A stretch of DNA of 64,000 nt from Fontibacillus puldeungensis (GCF_042678945.1 NZ_JBHTLM010000007.1:178529-242528), one strand, 5' to 3'. Counted from the first letter of the stretch, positions 44,031-53,926 are shown. The notes: generated from the sequence alone by a model not told the origin. Program-made: numbers and translations.

Positions 44031-44077
44031 AAAAAAGCGCGAGCAGCAGGGCCCCCCCTACTCTCGCGCTTTTTTTT
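44031..44077. terminator. Bidirectional terminator between uraA and apt
   Basis: AAAAAAGCGCGAG and CTCGCGCTTTTTTTT flank a 19-base loop. It can end uraA on the plus strand and apt on the minus strand. Confidence 0.9.
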
Positions 44078-44094
44078 ATAAGAACAGCAAATTT

Positions 44095-44607
44095 TTAGTA
44101 AGAAACAAGCGAGAACACTTCAATATCCGGCAGTTTAGCCCGACCATTCAGTTCGCTAAGCTCGATCAAAAATGCAGTACCTACCACATTGCCGCCCAAT
44201 TGACGCACGAGATTAACGGATGTGGAAATCGTTCCTCCTGTTGCGAGCAGGTCATCGGCAATCAATACATTTTGTCCAGGTTGAATCGCATCACTATGCA
44301 TAGCCAAGCGATCCTTACCATACTCCAGATCGTATTCTACTTCAATCGTTTTATAAGGCAGCTTCCCGCTCTTACGAATCGGCACGAATCCGACTCCTAG
44401 TGCGTAAGCAAGCGGCGCCCCTACAACGAAGCCACGGGCTTCAGGACCGGCGATAAGGTCAATTTTCAGATTTGATACGAGTTGTTTCAAATCATCAATG
44501 GCCTGGCGATATTTTTCGCCGTCATTCAGCAAAGTTGTAATATCCTTGAAGCTAATCCCGGGCTGCGGAAAATCTGGAATCACCCGAATGTAATTTTTGA
44601 AATCCAA
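44095..44607 (-). CDS. apt: Adenine phosphoribosyltransferase
   Basis: The 170-residue enzyme matches Apt from end to end. It begins YIRVIPDFPQPGISFKDITT and has the GPEARGFVVGAPLAYALG loop and the PRPP-binding motif VLIADDLLATGGT. It salvages adenine to AMP in the cytoplasm. It lies 72 bp after recJ, the standard recJ-apt order. Confidence 0.97.
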   Translation of the reverse strand: MDFKNYIRVIPDFPQPGISFKDITTLLNDGEKYRQAIDDLKQLVSNLKIDLIAGPEARGFVVGAPLAYALGVGFVPIRKSGKLPYKTIEVEYDLEYGKDRLAMHSDAIQPGQNVLIADDLLATGGTISTSVNLVRQLGGNVVGTAFLIELSELNGRAKLPDIEVFSLVSY

Positions 44608-44679
44608 TCCAATCTCCTCCTAAATAGTATGCACACCAGAATGGCGGCAGGGCAGACCCCTGCCAATATTGAATCGTGT

Positions 44680-47094
44680 TTATGAAGCACCCTGAATGCG
44701 GGTTAGCATCCATTCAGTTATTTCCGGCACTCTGGCACGCAGCAGCATTTGCTCCATTTCCGCAAGCAATCCCAACTCTCTATACCTGCTTGAGGATTCC
44801 AGAGGCCGTTTGGAAGGGGTAGGGTTGACTGTTATCTTTCCCGAATCTCGGTCGATAAAGCCTAGCTCCTCGAAAACCCCAAGCGTCAGCTCCAGCATCC
44901 GCTTTGACCAACCGGTGCGTTTGACCAGCGCTGAAACCAGCTCGTCCTCCTTAAACGCGGACATATCTGTTCTGCGAAGAAGGCTGTATACGAGTTTGAA
45001 GTGGTCACGGGAAGGCATCTCAATGATTTCATGAGATGAGCGCATAGGATGAAGCAAATATACCCTTTCCAGCATGCTGAATTCGGCCAACATCCGGCTC
45101 CAGCCTTCGGACGATTCGGGAAGCTCAAGAACAAATAGCGTTCTGACCTCATTCACATCGCCGGCCTTAGCCAACGTATTGCCCGGAATCACACCAACTT
45201 CCTTATCATATACCCAAACTGCCATATCCTTCAAATCGCAATCGGACAAAAATTTTGAGCTGTGATTTGCTACAACCGCCGGGTTGCCTGTTCCGCAAGC
45301 TGGGATATTCATAAGTTTGCCCTTCAAGTCCTCCAGTTGTGCCGCAGGATTGCGTGAACCCCGATAGTCAAATACCTGCAGATGGGAAACTGACAAGTCT
45401 TGAATGATTAATTGAGGTTTGCGGGAACCATTCCATTCATTGATCCCCGCTTCCGCAACAAGATCTAAAACGGCTTGCTCCGATAGGAGCGGTGCCAACT
45501 CTCCTTTGCCGAAAGCAACCGCCTCTACGGTATGTCCGTTTTGCCCTAAAAGCAGCTTGAGATGCTTTCCATCCTTCCCTATTTGCCGACACTCCAGCAG
45601 CTTAACGTCTCGTATCAATAGGCGCGGGCAAGAGTTTGCCATGCCAAACGGGGCAAGACTTTCAATTTGCTCAATAGCCTGAAGAGATATATCCTGCAAT
45701 GAGCAATCCAAATCCGTTTGCATCACGGGGACAAAATGCTCCGGATTGAGCAGCCCATCAGCAAATTTGTTCAGCCTTAGTGAAAAATCGTCCAGCTTAT
45801 TGCAATTTAAGGACATCCCTGCTGCCGAGGGATGACCTCCGAAATGATCGAGTAAATCTTCACATTCCGTCAAAGCTTCATAGATATCAAAGCCTGGGAT
45901 GGAGCGTGCAGAACCTTTGCTTTCCCCCGTCTCCGGGTTGATCCCAAGCACGATCGTCGGACGATAATAGCGTTCAAGCAGTTTGGAGGCTACAATGCCG
46001 ACGACCCCTGCATTCCAGCCTTTTCCTGCAACTACGATAACTCTAGGCAAGTCGTTCCGCCCAGCCTGCTCCTCCAGTTGAAGCAGCGCTTCCTCCAGAA
46101 TGTGCTCCACCAACAGCTGACGCTCCTTGTTCAGCACATCCAGTTCTTCAGCAATAATCTCCGCCTCATCAAGGCTTTCGGCTGTTAACAAAGCAACTGC
46201 CCGGTTCGCATGCGACATTCGTCCACTTGCATTAATGCGCGGGGCAAGGCCAAATGCTACAGACGTCGAAGTGACCTCTCCATTCGACCATCCAGCCGTA
46301 CCAAGGAGCGCTGTCATCCCAGGAAAAGCCGACCTAGCCATCGAGGCTAGTCCACTTTTTACAATCATCCTATTTTCGCCTGTAAGCGGCATTAAATCGG
46401 CGATCGTGCCAAGCGCAGCGAGTTCCGTCCATTCTACGGGAGTTTGCTCACCAAGAAGCGCTTCCGCAAGCTTATATGCAACCCCTACACCTGCTAAACC
46501 TTTAAAAGGATAAGGGCAGAAGGGGAGCTTAGGATTAATAAGTGAGTACGCCTCTGGTAGCACGGCTGGCGGCTCGTGGTGGTCCGTCACGATAACATCC
46601 ATTCCAATTTTGTTCGCAAAAGCAATTTGCTCCACCGCGCTGATTCCCGTATCCACGGTAATCACAAGGGTAAAACCTCGTTGGTGGAACTCCTCAAGGG
46701 CCGGTATGTGTAAGCCATAGCCTTCTTTGGTCCGATGAGGAATGTAGTAATCGTATGTAGCGCCGAGCCGACGCATGAGATATATCATCAATGTGATGGA
46801 AGATACCCCGTCCGCATCATAATCTCCATAGATCAAAATTCGCTCCCCGGTCTCTACCGCCCGGCGAATGCGGGGAACGGCTTCTTTCATACCACTGAGG
46901 AGCATCGGGTCGTGCTGATCCTTCATTGTCCCGCTGAGAAATAACTCTGCTTCCTTAGGATTGCCTATTCCACGGGAAACAAGCAAGGTAGCCAGAAGAG
47001 GAGAGATATCCAGGCTATCCGCTAGTAGCCGAGAAGCCTTCACGTCGGAAGACAGCGACTCCCAACGGTATTTAGGGTGAAGCATATGCGTCAC
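44680..47094 (-). CDS. recJ: Single-stranded-DNA-specific exonuclease RecJ
   Basis: An 804-residue DHH phosphoesterase. The metal-binding motifs are YGDYDADGVSSIT, VITVDTGISA and DVIVTDHHEPP; the DHHA1 motif region is VVGIVASKLLERYYRPTIVL and GSARSIPGFDIYEAL. It has the long C-terminal extension found in Firmicute RecJ. It degrades single-stranded DNA 5' to 3' in recombination and repair. It precedes apt and follows the CDF transporter gene. Confidence 0.96.
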   Translation of the reverse strand: MTHMLHPKYRWESLSSDVKASRLLADSLDISPLLATLLVSRGIGNPKEAELFLSGTMKDQHDPMLLSGMKEAVPRIRRAVETGERILIYGDYDADGVSSITLMIYLMRRLGATYDYYIPHRTKEGYGLHIPALEEFHQRGFTLVITVDTGISAVEQIAFANKIGMDVIVTDHHEPPAVLPEAYSLINPKLPFCPYPFKGLAGVGVAYKLAEALLGEQTPVEWTELAALGTIADLMPLTGENRMIVKSGLASMARSAFPGMTALLGTAGWSNGEVTSTSVAFGLAPRINASGRMSHANRAVALLTAESLDEAEIIAEELDVLNKERQLLVEHILEEALLQLEEQAGRNDLPRVIVVAGKGWNAGVVGIVASKLLERYYRPTIVLGINPETGESKGSARSIPGFDIYEALTECEDLLDHFGGHPSAAGMSLNCNKLDDFSLRLNKFADGLLNPEHFVPVMQTDLDCSLQDISLQAIEQIESLAPFGMANSCPRLLIRDVKLLECRQIGKDGKHLKLLLGQNGHTVEAVAFGKGELAPLLSEQAVLDLVAEAGINEWNGSRKPQLIIQDLSVSHLQVFDYRGSRNPAAQLEDLKGKLMNIPACGTGNPAVVANHSSKFLSDCDLKDMAVWVYDKEVGVIPGNTLAKAGDVNEVRTLFVLELPESSEGWSRMLAEFSMLERVYLLHPMRSSHEIIEMPSRDHFKLVYSLLRRTDMSAFKEDELVSALVKRTGWSKRMLELTLGVFEELGFIDRDSGKITVNPTPSKRPLESSSRYRELGLLAEMEQMLLRARVPEITEWMLTRIQGAS

Positions 47095-47120
47095 CTTCTT
47101 TCCTTATGATCGTTCTAACG

Positions 47121-48077
47121 TTATTGAAGCAGATTCCGCATATCGTTATCTGATACCTCATTGTTGGTCTTATAAGGATAACCGGCTTCATAAGGTGCGA
47201 CTTGAATACGTACATCGGTGACATGAGAAAATCTGTGCAGCAACAACGTTTTGGCTCGATTCGCAATATCGTTCGCTTCCATTACAGTTATCCGCGGATT
47301 AACGCTGATTTTCGCAACTACGGTAACGTAGTGCCCATACTCCTGCGCCTTCAAATCGTCAACGGCAATCACTCCATGAACCCGCTGTACCGTTTCTATA
47401 AATGAAGTGGCATCCTCCTCATGAATATCTGCTACGAGCGAGCCATAAACCGATTCCTTGACAAGCCGGTATGCTCTCCACAATACCAAAACAGATATAA
47501 ATAGTGCCGCTGCAGGATCCAGATACAGCATCATCGGTACATCCCACGCCTCACCTGTCATTGCCCCAAAAACGCCTATCAACGCAGCGATGGATGAATA
47601 AAGCGATTGACGATGCATTTCTACGAGGGAGTGCGAATAATCACTTCTCCACTTACGAGATTGCCGCAAGCGGAACTGAAATACAGCCTCCTTCAATGCG
47701 ATAGAAATGACGATGGCAACTCCTGCCGCAAATTCGGGTGGATCGATGTCGTTATGAGTAAACGCCTTAATTGAAACAATCATTAGCTGCAGACCGCCCA
47801 TTAACAGAAATACAGAAAAGAAAACAGCTAATAAAGGCTCCATAGTTCCTTTTCGAGAATATGATTGCAGGGAAGAGCGCCATTTCTTAAGCCCGGGCAA
47901 TTGCACCTTTTCCGCTAACTCGGCTGCAGCATCCGAAGCGGAATACAAAGCATCCGCTAACAGTGCACGGCTATCGAATAACAGCCCGACCGCCCCTTTG
48001 AAGACGGTGAGGGCCGCATGATTTACGATGCTGAGCCAAGTAGCGGGATCAGAAATTGCGGTTTGTTCGCGCGTCAT
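47121..48077 (-). CDS. Cation diffusion facilitator family transporter
   Basis: The protein has 318 residues from ATG 48077, which follows AGGAGGG by seven bases; the longer frame to 48119 is rejected. It has CDF membrane segments and a C-terminal metal-binding-type cytoplasmic domain (VAKISVNPRITVMEANDIAN). The second segment reads RALLADALYSASDAAAEL, where the usual HxxxD or DxxxD of CDF transporters has Tyr in the first position. The fifth segment has YLDPAAALFISVL. Substrate metal is therefore uncertain. The place between secF and recJ is conserved in Bacillus relatives. Confidence 0.85.
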   Translation of the reverse strand: MTREQTAISDPATWLSIVNHAALTVFKGAVGLLFDSRALLADALYSASDAAAELAEKVQLPGLKKWRSSLQSYSRKGTMEPLLAVFFSVFLLMGGLQLMIVSIKAFTHNDIDPPEFAAGVAIVISIALKEAVFQFRLRQSRKWRSDYSHSLVEMHRQSLYSSIAALIGVFGAMTGEAWDVPMMLYLDPAAALFISVLVLWRAYRLVKESVYGSLVADIHEEDATSFIETVQRVHGVIAVDDLKAQEYGHYVTVVAKISVNPRITVMEANDIANRAKTLLLHRFSHVTDVRIQVAPYEAGYPYKTNNEVSDNDMRNLLQ

Positions 48078-48119
48078 AATAACCCTCCTGAAGCACGTAA
48101 AAACTAGAAAGAGCGGCAA

Positions 48120-48142
48120 AGCCGCGTCTATGTCGACGCGGC
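48120..48142 (-). terminator. Hairpin after secDF
   Basis: AGCCGCGTC pairs perfectly with GACGCGGCT. The sequence after it is only moderately T-rich (TTGCCGCTCTTT), so termination of secDF here would be partial. Confidence 0.6.
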
Positions 48143-48192
48143 TCTACACATATAAACAAAATGGTTGAACAAATATTTAGTAAACAAGTCGC

Positions 48193-49083
48193 TTAGGCTG
48201 CTTTAGCTGTCTTATTCTTTTGTCTACTTTTGAGAGCAAACCAGAGCGGGCTTGCAATGAAGATTGAAGAATAAGCCCCGAACAGAAGACCAATAACCAT
48301 AGCCAGAGAGAACATCCGAATGGACTCCCCGCCCAGCAAGAACAGGAAGAAAGCAGCTACAAAGACGGTCAGCGCTGTGTAGATGGAACGCATAATCGTT
48401 TGCGCAATACTTTGGTTAACCAAATTGATAAGATCCTGTCTCGTCTTCTGTTTACCAAAGCGCAGATTCTCACGAATCCGGTCAAAGATAACGATTGTAT
48501 CGTTGATCGAGTAGCCGATTATCGTCAACACGGCGGTGATGAATGTCAAATCAACCTCCAGTCGAAGGAGCGAGAATACCGAAATTACCAAAAACGCATC
48601 GTGCAGGAGCGCCACGATAGCAGCAATGGCGAAACGCCACTCAAACCGGATGCTGACGTAAATGATAATACCAATGCTGGCAAAAAGGACAGACCACATC
48701 GCATTGCGGGCCAATTCCTTGGCCATTTCCGGGTCAACCGTATTCACCTCGAACGAGGCCTTATCATCCAGCTTCAAAACTTCATCTTTCAGTTTTTTAT
48801 CGTTGTCTTCACTCAATGTTGCCGGAAAACGGATCGTCATTCGGTCTTTGCCCGCGCTGATCACGCCATCCTCAGCACCGATTTGTTTCAAAATAGGTTT
48901 CACTTGATCTGCGGTGAGCGGTTTAGAAAGTGAAATGTCCACGTTGGAACCCGCTTTAAAGTCTACGCTGTAGTTCAATCCAAACAGTGACAAGCAAATG
49001 ATACCGGCGATCGTCAGCACGATCGACGTCGTATAAAAATATTTGCTAAGATGCACGTAATCTAGGTTTTTCTTAAAGCTCAC
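48193..49083 (-). CDS. secF: Protein translocase subunit SecF
   Basis: A 296-residue SecF with six membrane segments. Motifs include FKAGSNVDISL in the periplasmic part, GYSINDTIVIFDRIREN and GLLFGAYSSIFIASPLW. AAAGGAG lies about ten bases before GTG 49083; the frame also opens at GTG 49092, which is too close to the site. It overlaps the secD end by 11 bp (or 20 bp with the longer start). SecDF uses the proton gradient to help SecYEG translocation. SecD and SecF are separate here, unlike the fused SecDF of Bacillus. Confidence 0.95.
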   Translation of the reverse strand: MSFKKNLDYVHLSKYFYTTSIVLTIAGIICLSLFGLNYSVDFKAGSNVDISLSKPLTADQVKPILKQIGAEDGVISAGKDRMTIRFPATLSEDNDKKLKDEVLKLDDKASFEVNTVDPEMAKELARNAMWSVLFASIGIIIYVSIRFEWRFAIAAIVALLHDAFLVISVFSLLRLEVDLTFITAVLTIIGYSINDTIVIFDRIRENLRFGKQKTRQDLINLVNQSIAQTIMRSIYTALTVFVAAFFLFLLGGESIRMFSLAMVIGLLFGAYSSIFIASPLWFALKSRQKNKTAKAA

Positions 49084-50326
49084 GAATTTCACTCTCCTTT
49101 ACGCCGAAATATTTCGGTTTCGACAGCTTGCCTGCTTTAAGCAGAAGATTCAGCAGGAACCGAGAGAGATAAATATTCGTGGCGATACTGAGCACGATTT
49201 CCACGATGAGCACGAGAGCGAAGCCTTTAACAGCCCCAGTACCGTACGCATACATGACCGCAGCAACGATAATCGTTGTAATATTCGAGTCCATAACGGT
49301 CCGTAACGAATGCTTGTCACCGGCCTTAACCGCCGACATGATGCTCTTCCCTGAACGCATCTCTTCATGAATCCGTTCATTGGTAATAATATTGGCGTCG
49401 ACGGCCATCCCGATCCCGAGTATAAATGCCGCAATCCCCGGAAGGGTTAGCGTGAAGTCCGCCCACACAAACACAAGAATGAGTAGCCAAGTATGAACAA
49501 TCAATGTGAATGCAGCCACGAGACCTGGAACCCGGTACATCCCGATCATAAAGATCAAGATAAACGCAGAACCGATCAAACCGGCTTCAATCGTACTGTC
49601 CAGCGATTGTTTACCAAGCGTTGCGCCCACACTTTGCGAGTATTTCTCGGTCAATTTCAGCGGCAACGCACCAAGGTTAATCTGGTCACGAAGCTCTTTC
49701 GCTTTATTTAAATCGCCACCTACACTGATTTGCGCACTTCCGTCGGTAATTATCGCCGAAACGACAGGGTCAGAAATATACTTGTCATTCATATAAATGG
49801 CTAGAGGTTTTCCAAGCAAGCGCTTGGTCACTTCGGCGAATTTATCTTTGCTTTTCACCTTAATGCTAACTACTGGCTCGTTCATTTGAGTATATTCGAG
49901 CTTAGCCCCGTTTTGGACAAAGTCCGTACCGATCATTTCGATCTTCTTATACTCTTGTGCGCCTTTCTCCGTACCATCCTTGCTACGGAACGTAAGCGAA
50001 GCTGGTTCCTTCATTTGCTTACGAACAACCGCTTCATCGGTTACGCCGGCGAGTTTCACACGAATACGATTGGTACCTTCTGTTGTGACATCCGGCTCGC
50101 TGGTCCCCAGCTTGTTAGCGCGATCCTCAAGGCTCTGTGCCGTCTTGATCAGCGATTCTTTGGTCACTTGACTTCCGCCCGTCAGCGGGGTGGCTTCGTA
50201 CAAAATTTCAAAGCCGCCTTTCAAATCAAGACCGAGATGTACGTTGTTTAGCAGGCCGGGGCTTGTCCATCCCATAATACCGAATGAGACAACCACGACG
50301 GTTATGAATGCTACAATTCTTTTCAT
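49073..50326 (-). CDS. secD: Protein translocase subunit SecD
   Basis: The 417-residue SecD has the N-terminal motif LGLDLKGGFEILYEA, the P1 extracytoplasmic region (ISVGGDLNKAKELRDQINLG) and the C-terminal six-helix domain with LPGIAAFILGIGMAVDANII and NERIHEEMRSGKS. It is the first gene of the secDF operon, with a near-consensus promoter at 50365-50393. It pairs with SecF encoded directly downstream. Confidence 0.97.
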   Translation of the reverse strand: MKRIVAFITVVVVSFGIMGWTSPGLLNNVHLGLDLKGGFEILYEATPLTGGSQVTKESLIKTAQSLEDRANKLGTSEPDVTTEGTNRIRVKLAGVTDEAVVRKQMKEPASLTFRSKDGTEKGAQEYKKIEMIGTDFVQNGAKLEYTQMNEPVVSIKVKSKDKFAEVTKRLLGKPLAIYMNDKYISDPVVSAIITDGSAQISVGGDLNKAKELRDQINLGALPLKLTEKYSQSVGATLGKQSLDSTIEAGLIGSAFILIFMIGMYRVPGLVAAFTLIVHTWLLILVFVWADFTLTLPGIAAFILGIGMAVDANIITNERIHEEMRSGKSIMSAVKAGDKHSLRTVMDSNITTIIVAAVMYAYGTGAVKGFALVLIVEIVLSIATNIYLSRFLLNLLLKAGKLSKPKYFGVKESEIREL

Positions 50327-50364
50327 CCCGTACTTCGTTCCCCTTTCAAATTCTCAATATTCCT

Positions 50365-50393
50365 ATTATAGCTATGCTAGAAAAGGCAGTCAA
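50365..50393 (-). promoter_or_regulatory. Sigma-A promoter of secDF
   Basis: TTGACT at 50393-50388 and a perfect TATAAT at 50370-50365 with a 17-base spacer. Confidence 0.9.
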
Positions 50394-50440
50394 TTTATCA
50401 AATATTGTCGTTTTAAAAAAATGCTAATAGTTGGCATGCC

Positions 50441-50471
50441 GAAAAAAGATCCCATTAGTCAAAACGGGATC
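50441..50471 (-). terminator. Terminator of comN overlapping its stop codon
   Basis: GATCCC and GGGATC pair around a 12-base loop and a run of six T follows. The TAA stop of comN lies in the loop. Confidence 0.82.
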
Positions 50472-50718
50472 CACGATATGCGGAAATCGTCATATAATTC
50501 ATAAACTGGGTTGCCTTCAAAGAAAGAATGTCGTTAACAAGTTGATATAACGGGGGAAAACCATCCTTCTCATATTTCTGACTGATACATTCCCAGACAT
50601 CAGGACCGGTAACGTGTTCATATCCGATGAGCCGGAACTCCTCCGCCTTGCTGCGGCACAAAACTTCGATCGCTTCGTTCAATTGTTGTTCGGTCATTTC
50701 CTCTTCAGCCACGATCAT
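50455..50718 (-). CDS. comN: Post-transcriptional regulator ComN (YrzD)
   Basis: The 87-residue protein matches ComN, which in Bacillus subtilis controls the comE mRNA for competence and interacts with DivIVA. Typical parts are MTEQQLNEAIEVLCRSKAEE and CISQKYEKDGFPPLYQLVND. It is a single-gene unit with its own terminator, between secD and the divergent spoVB-like gene, as in Bacillus. Confidence 0.9.
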   Translation of the reverse strand: MIVAEEEMTEQQLNEAIEVLCRSKAEEFRLIGYEHVTGPDVWECISQKYEKDGFPPLYQLVNDILSLKATQFMNYMTISAYRGSRFD

Positions 50719-50897
50719 GCCCCCCTCAAATAGCCCGCTTTATAACATTCTACCCAATTGCCACGATTCCTGCTTAGCATGCATCCACAAATTGTGGAAT
50801 CCCCGAAAAAAGACAAGTCATGAAGTCGGACAGGTCTGACATATCCATAGTAATAACCAAAAAGATGGTAAAGCCATTGTGGGAGAGAGGGAGTCGC

Positions 50898-52490
50898 TTG
50901 AATAAACAAACTTTTATCCAAGGCACGATGATTCTGCTCGTAGCAGGAATAGTAAACCGAATTCTTGGTTTTATTCCGCGGATTTTGCTGCCTCGGGTCA
51001 TCGGTGCGGAGGGCGTAGGACTATATCAGTTGGGATACCCCTTTTTCCTCGTAATTGTCACGATCATTACCGGCGGGATTCCCCTCGCCGTCGCAAAATT
51101 GGTAGCCGAAGCAGAGTCATCGGGGCAGCCGGCCAAGTCTACGTCCATTTTACGGACGAGCCTGGTATTTACGACCGCCGCAGGGTTTCTCTTTACATTT
51201 CTATGTCTTTTCGGAGCCCCATGGGTGAGCCGTTATATTCTAACCGATTCTCGGGTGTATCACACTTTTATCGCTATGAGTCCGATGATTGTAATCGTGG
51301 CCGTATCCTCAGTGTATCGGGGCTATTTTCAGGGAAAACAGGATATGATTCCGTCCGCGGTCTCCTCTATTCTGGAAACGCTGGTCAGAATTTTGTGCGT
51401 TCTGTGGTTTTCTTACTTATTGTTGCCTATGGGAATTACTTATGCAGCAGCCGGAGCAATGCTAGGCGTTGTTGCAGGTGAACTAGCAGGATTAGGAGTG
51501 CTGCTTTGGCAGTACCGCCGCTTGAAAAAACGTGAACAAGATGCCGCCGATATAGAAACCGAGCAGGAACAGAATAACAGTATTCATGAAAAAGAATCCA
51601 GTTTGTTTGGAGCAACCTTACGCCGTATTTTAAAAATCGCAATTCCCGTCACAGGGGGTAGGCTTGTTGGTTCGTTATCCTATCTTCTAGAGTCTATTAC
51701 AACAGCTCAAAGCTTAGCGATAGCCGGTATAGGAGTAGCTATGGCTACATCGCAATATGGAGCTCTGCAGGGGATGGTCATTCCGCTCTTGCTTCTACCT
51801 GGTGCGCTGACCTCCTCCTTAGCAGTATCGCTAGTACCGTCCCTGGCGGAGGCCCAAGCCCGCGGAGACATGCGCACGATTCACCTTAGGCTGCATCAAT
51901 CTCTACGGCTTGCTCTGGTTACGGGGGCTCCTTTTGCCGCAATTATGTACGTTTTAGCTGAGCCGCTATGCTTGCTCATTTACAATGATGCCGAAATTGC
52001 CGGCATGCTGAAAACGATGGCTCCTTTTGCTCTGCTCCTTTACGCCCAGTCTCCGCTTCAAGCGACTTTGCAGGCGCTCGATAAGCCAGGACGCGCACTG
52101 ATAAACACTTTGGTGGGTGCCATCATCAAAATTTCCTTAATTCTTTATTTGGCGTCAAATCCTGCGTTAGGAATCTATGGAGCCATTATCGCCATCATTA
52201 TCAATTTTATTGTTGTGACGTTATTGCATGGTTATAGCGTGGCACGTGTGCTAAACTACCGAATGCCCTATCTTGATTTGCTCAAGGTCTGTACTGCTAT
52301 GGTAATTATGGCTGGAGCGGCACAGTACTTATTCAGCCAAATGAATTTCGGCCTGCCTCTTATGGTTCAGTTTACCTCTGCTGCAGGCGCCTCCGTATTG
52401 CTGTATCTTGCTTTGGCCGGAGGTATGGGTCTAATCGATCTGCAGGATCTAAGACGAATACCGTTTATCGGCAGATGGTTCAAGCCGTAA
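50898..52490 (+). CDS. spoVB: Stage V sporulation protein B-like flippase (MOP superfamily)
   Basis: A polytopic protein with about 14 membrane segments. The family start NKQTFIQGTMILLVAGIVNR and LGFIPRILLPRVIGAEGVGL match SpoVB-like lipid-linked precursor flippases. The frame extends to 50820, but TTG at 50898 gives the expected N-terminus and is preceded by a purine-rich GAGAGAGGGAG site; this gives 530 residues. SpoVB acts in spore cortex peptidoglycan synthesis. Its position next to comN is conserved. It converges on the DUF421 gene, 17 bp apart. Confidence 0.9.
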   Translation: MNKQTFIQGTMILLVAGIVNRILGFIPRILLPRVIGAEGVGLYQLGYPFFLVIVTIITGGIPLAVAKLVAEAESSGQPAKSTSILRTSLVFTTAAGFLFTFLCLFGAPWVSRYILTDSRVYHTFIAMSPMIVIVAVSSVYRGYFQGKQDMIPSAVSSILETLVRILCVLWFSYLLLPMGITYAAAGAMLGVVAGELAGLGVLLWQYRRLKKREQDAADIETEQEQNNSIHEKESSLFGATLRRILKIAIPVTGGRLVGSLSYLLESITTAQSLAIAGIGVAMATSQYGALQGMVIPLLLLPGALTSSLAVSLVPSLAEAQARGDMRTIHLRLHQSLRLALVTGAPFAAIMYVLAEPLCLLIYNDAEIAGMLKTMAPFALLLYAQSPLQATLQALDKPGRALINTLVGAIIKISLILYLASNPALGIYGAIIAIIINFIVVTLLHGYSVARVLNYRMPYLDLLKVCTAMVIMAGAAQYLFSQMNFGLPLMVQFTSAAGASVLLYLALAGGMGLIDLQDLRRIPFIGRWFKP

Positions 52491-52507
52491 TGACCACCGC
52501 AAGATAT

Positions 52508-53233
52508 CTATTTGTCTTTTATCGCATTCACGTACAGCTCGCCTTTATGGTCGATACTGCAAAAGAACACCTGTTTAAAATCAGTCAGCCCTTTGGATTG
52601 AATTTGATTCTTTAGCCAAAATCGAGTTTTCCCGATCTGTTTTAGATTCTCATCATTTACTTTTCCATCCATAATAAGGGGAAGAGGAAGAGCCTCATAT
52701 TTCAAATTGACAACAGCCGCTGAGGGAACATCCTTGTTCTTTTTACTTGTCTGTTCACTTTCATCATTACTGTTCATTTTCTCTTTCGGGAAAACACTTA
52801 GCTGGCCGCTGGTTTCCAGCAGCGCAAACTCCACATCAGCCACACTGTCAATCTTCTGAGAACGAAGCTGCATAAGCAGGTCATCTAAATTGTACCTCTG
52901 CTTTCTCATTTCCTCCCGGTTAATCTGACCGTTACGAATGATAACGCTAGGCTTACCGTCAAACCAAAGACGAAGCTTGCGAAAGCGCAGCGACAATACC
53001 GCGATAAGAATCTGGATCAACATCAGAGTAATCATCGGTACAAAGCCATCGTAAAGTGGCCGTTTGATATCTTCAAGTACGAATACTGCAATTTCCGCAA
53101 TCATGACTGAGATGACGAGATCGAACACGGATAATTTGCCAATCTCCCTTTTTCCCATGATGCGCATTACGGCAAATACCGTAAAATACATCAGCACAGT
53201 ACGAAAGATGTGAGGCCATACATGATCCACCAC
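52508..53233 (-). CDS. DUF421 (YetF-type) membrane protein
   Basis: A 241-residue protein with three N-terminal membrane segments and the DUF421 hallmark MGKREIGKLSVFDLVISVMI, then RLWFDGKPSVIIRNGQI and LDDLLMQLRSQKIDSVADVE in the cytoplasmic domain. GGAGGG lies six bases before GTG 53233. In Bacillus relatives YetF-type proteins of sporulation have been linked to phosphatidylserine decarboxylation-independent functions or spore properties, but no definite role can be given here. The position matches yrbG. Confidence 0.88.
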   Translation of the reverse strand: MVDHVWPHIFRTVLMYFTVFAVMRIMGKREIGKLSVFDLVISVMIAEIAVFVLEDIKRPLYDGFVPMITLMLIQILIAVLSLRFRKLRLWFDGKPSVIIRNGQINREEMRKQRYNLDDLLMQLRSQKIDSVADVEFALLETSGQLSVFPKEKMNSNDESEQTSKKNKDVPSAAVVNLKYEALPLPLIMDGKVNDENLKQIGKTRFWLKNQIQSKGLTDFKQVFFCSIDHKGELYVNAIKDK

Positions 53234-53435
53234 GGCAATCCCTCCAAGCCTAAAAATCGTACTACATAGTATTGCTAGTCTGACCTCAGCGTCATCTTTC
53301 CATGCGATGAACCGACTTATAAAAAAGCGGGATCAATTACATAATATTCCGCTAATTTTGTGGATGAAATCGAGTACTAAGAGCACTAGCTTGACCATAA
53401 AATGGTGGTAATAAAAGGACAGGAGGACTAGCATT

Positions 53436-53828
53436 ATGCACTTTATCCGTCGTTTGTTCGGAATGAGGCTGTCACAGCCGACCTTATCAGGGATCTGGTA
53501 TGCATACTTATGGATGATGATCGGAGCACTGATCCTATCGTTGCTGCTTCAAGGCGAAGTGTTAGAAGAACAAGAGCTGATGCTGTACACGTATTTCGTG
53601 CATGCTATCTCTATTTTATTCGGAGGCATTGTATCCGGGAAGCGCGCCGGGACCAAAGGGTGGTTTCAAGGGGGGATTACTGCAATGCTATATGTGGTGA
53701 CCCTTCTGTTGATCAGTTTTCTAGCACTCGATACCTCACTATCCCTTCAAGATTGGTTGCTTATCGTTCCAGGGACTATTGTAGGCATCCTTGGGGGAGT
53801 GGTCGGAGTAAATCTCGCTAAAAAGTGA
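53436..53828 (+). CDS. TIGR04086 family membrane protein (YrzE-like)
   Basis: A 130-residue protein with four membrane segments (LWMMIGALILSLLLQ, YFVHAISILFGGIVSGKRAG, ITAMLYVVTLLLISFLAL and WLLIVPGTIVGILGGVVGVN). The GIVSGKRAGTKGW turn is typical. AGGAGG lies nine bases before the ATG. Function is unknown. The place between DUF421 and yajC fits yrzE in Bacillus. Confidence 0.85.
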   Translation: MHFIRRLFGMRLSQPTLSGIWYAYLWMMIGALILSLLLQGEVLEEQELMLYTYFVHAISILFGGIVSGKRAGTKGWFQGGITAMLYVVTLLLISFLALDTSLSLQDWLLIVPGTIVGILGGVVGVNLAKK

Positions 53829-53926
53829 TCTTTTGCCAGTTAGTTTCTTTACCGCCTCCAAAATGGTAATCTGTACATAGGCAACAAGGAGTGTAGTGTA
53901 CGTACCTAAGGAGGTTCTTTTTATCC

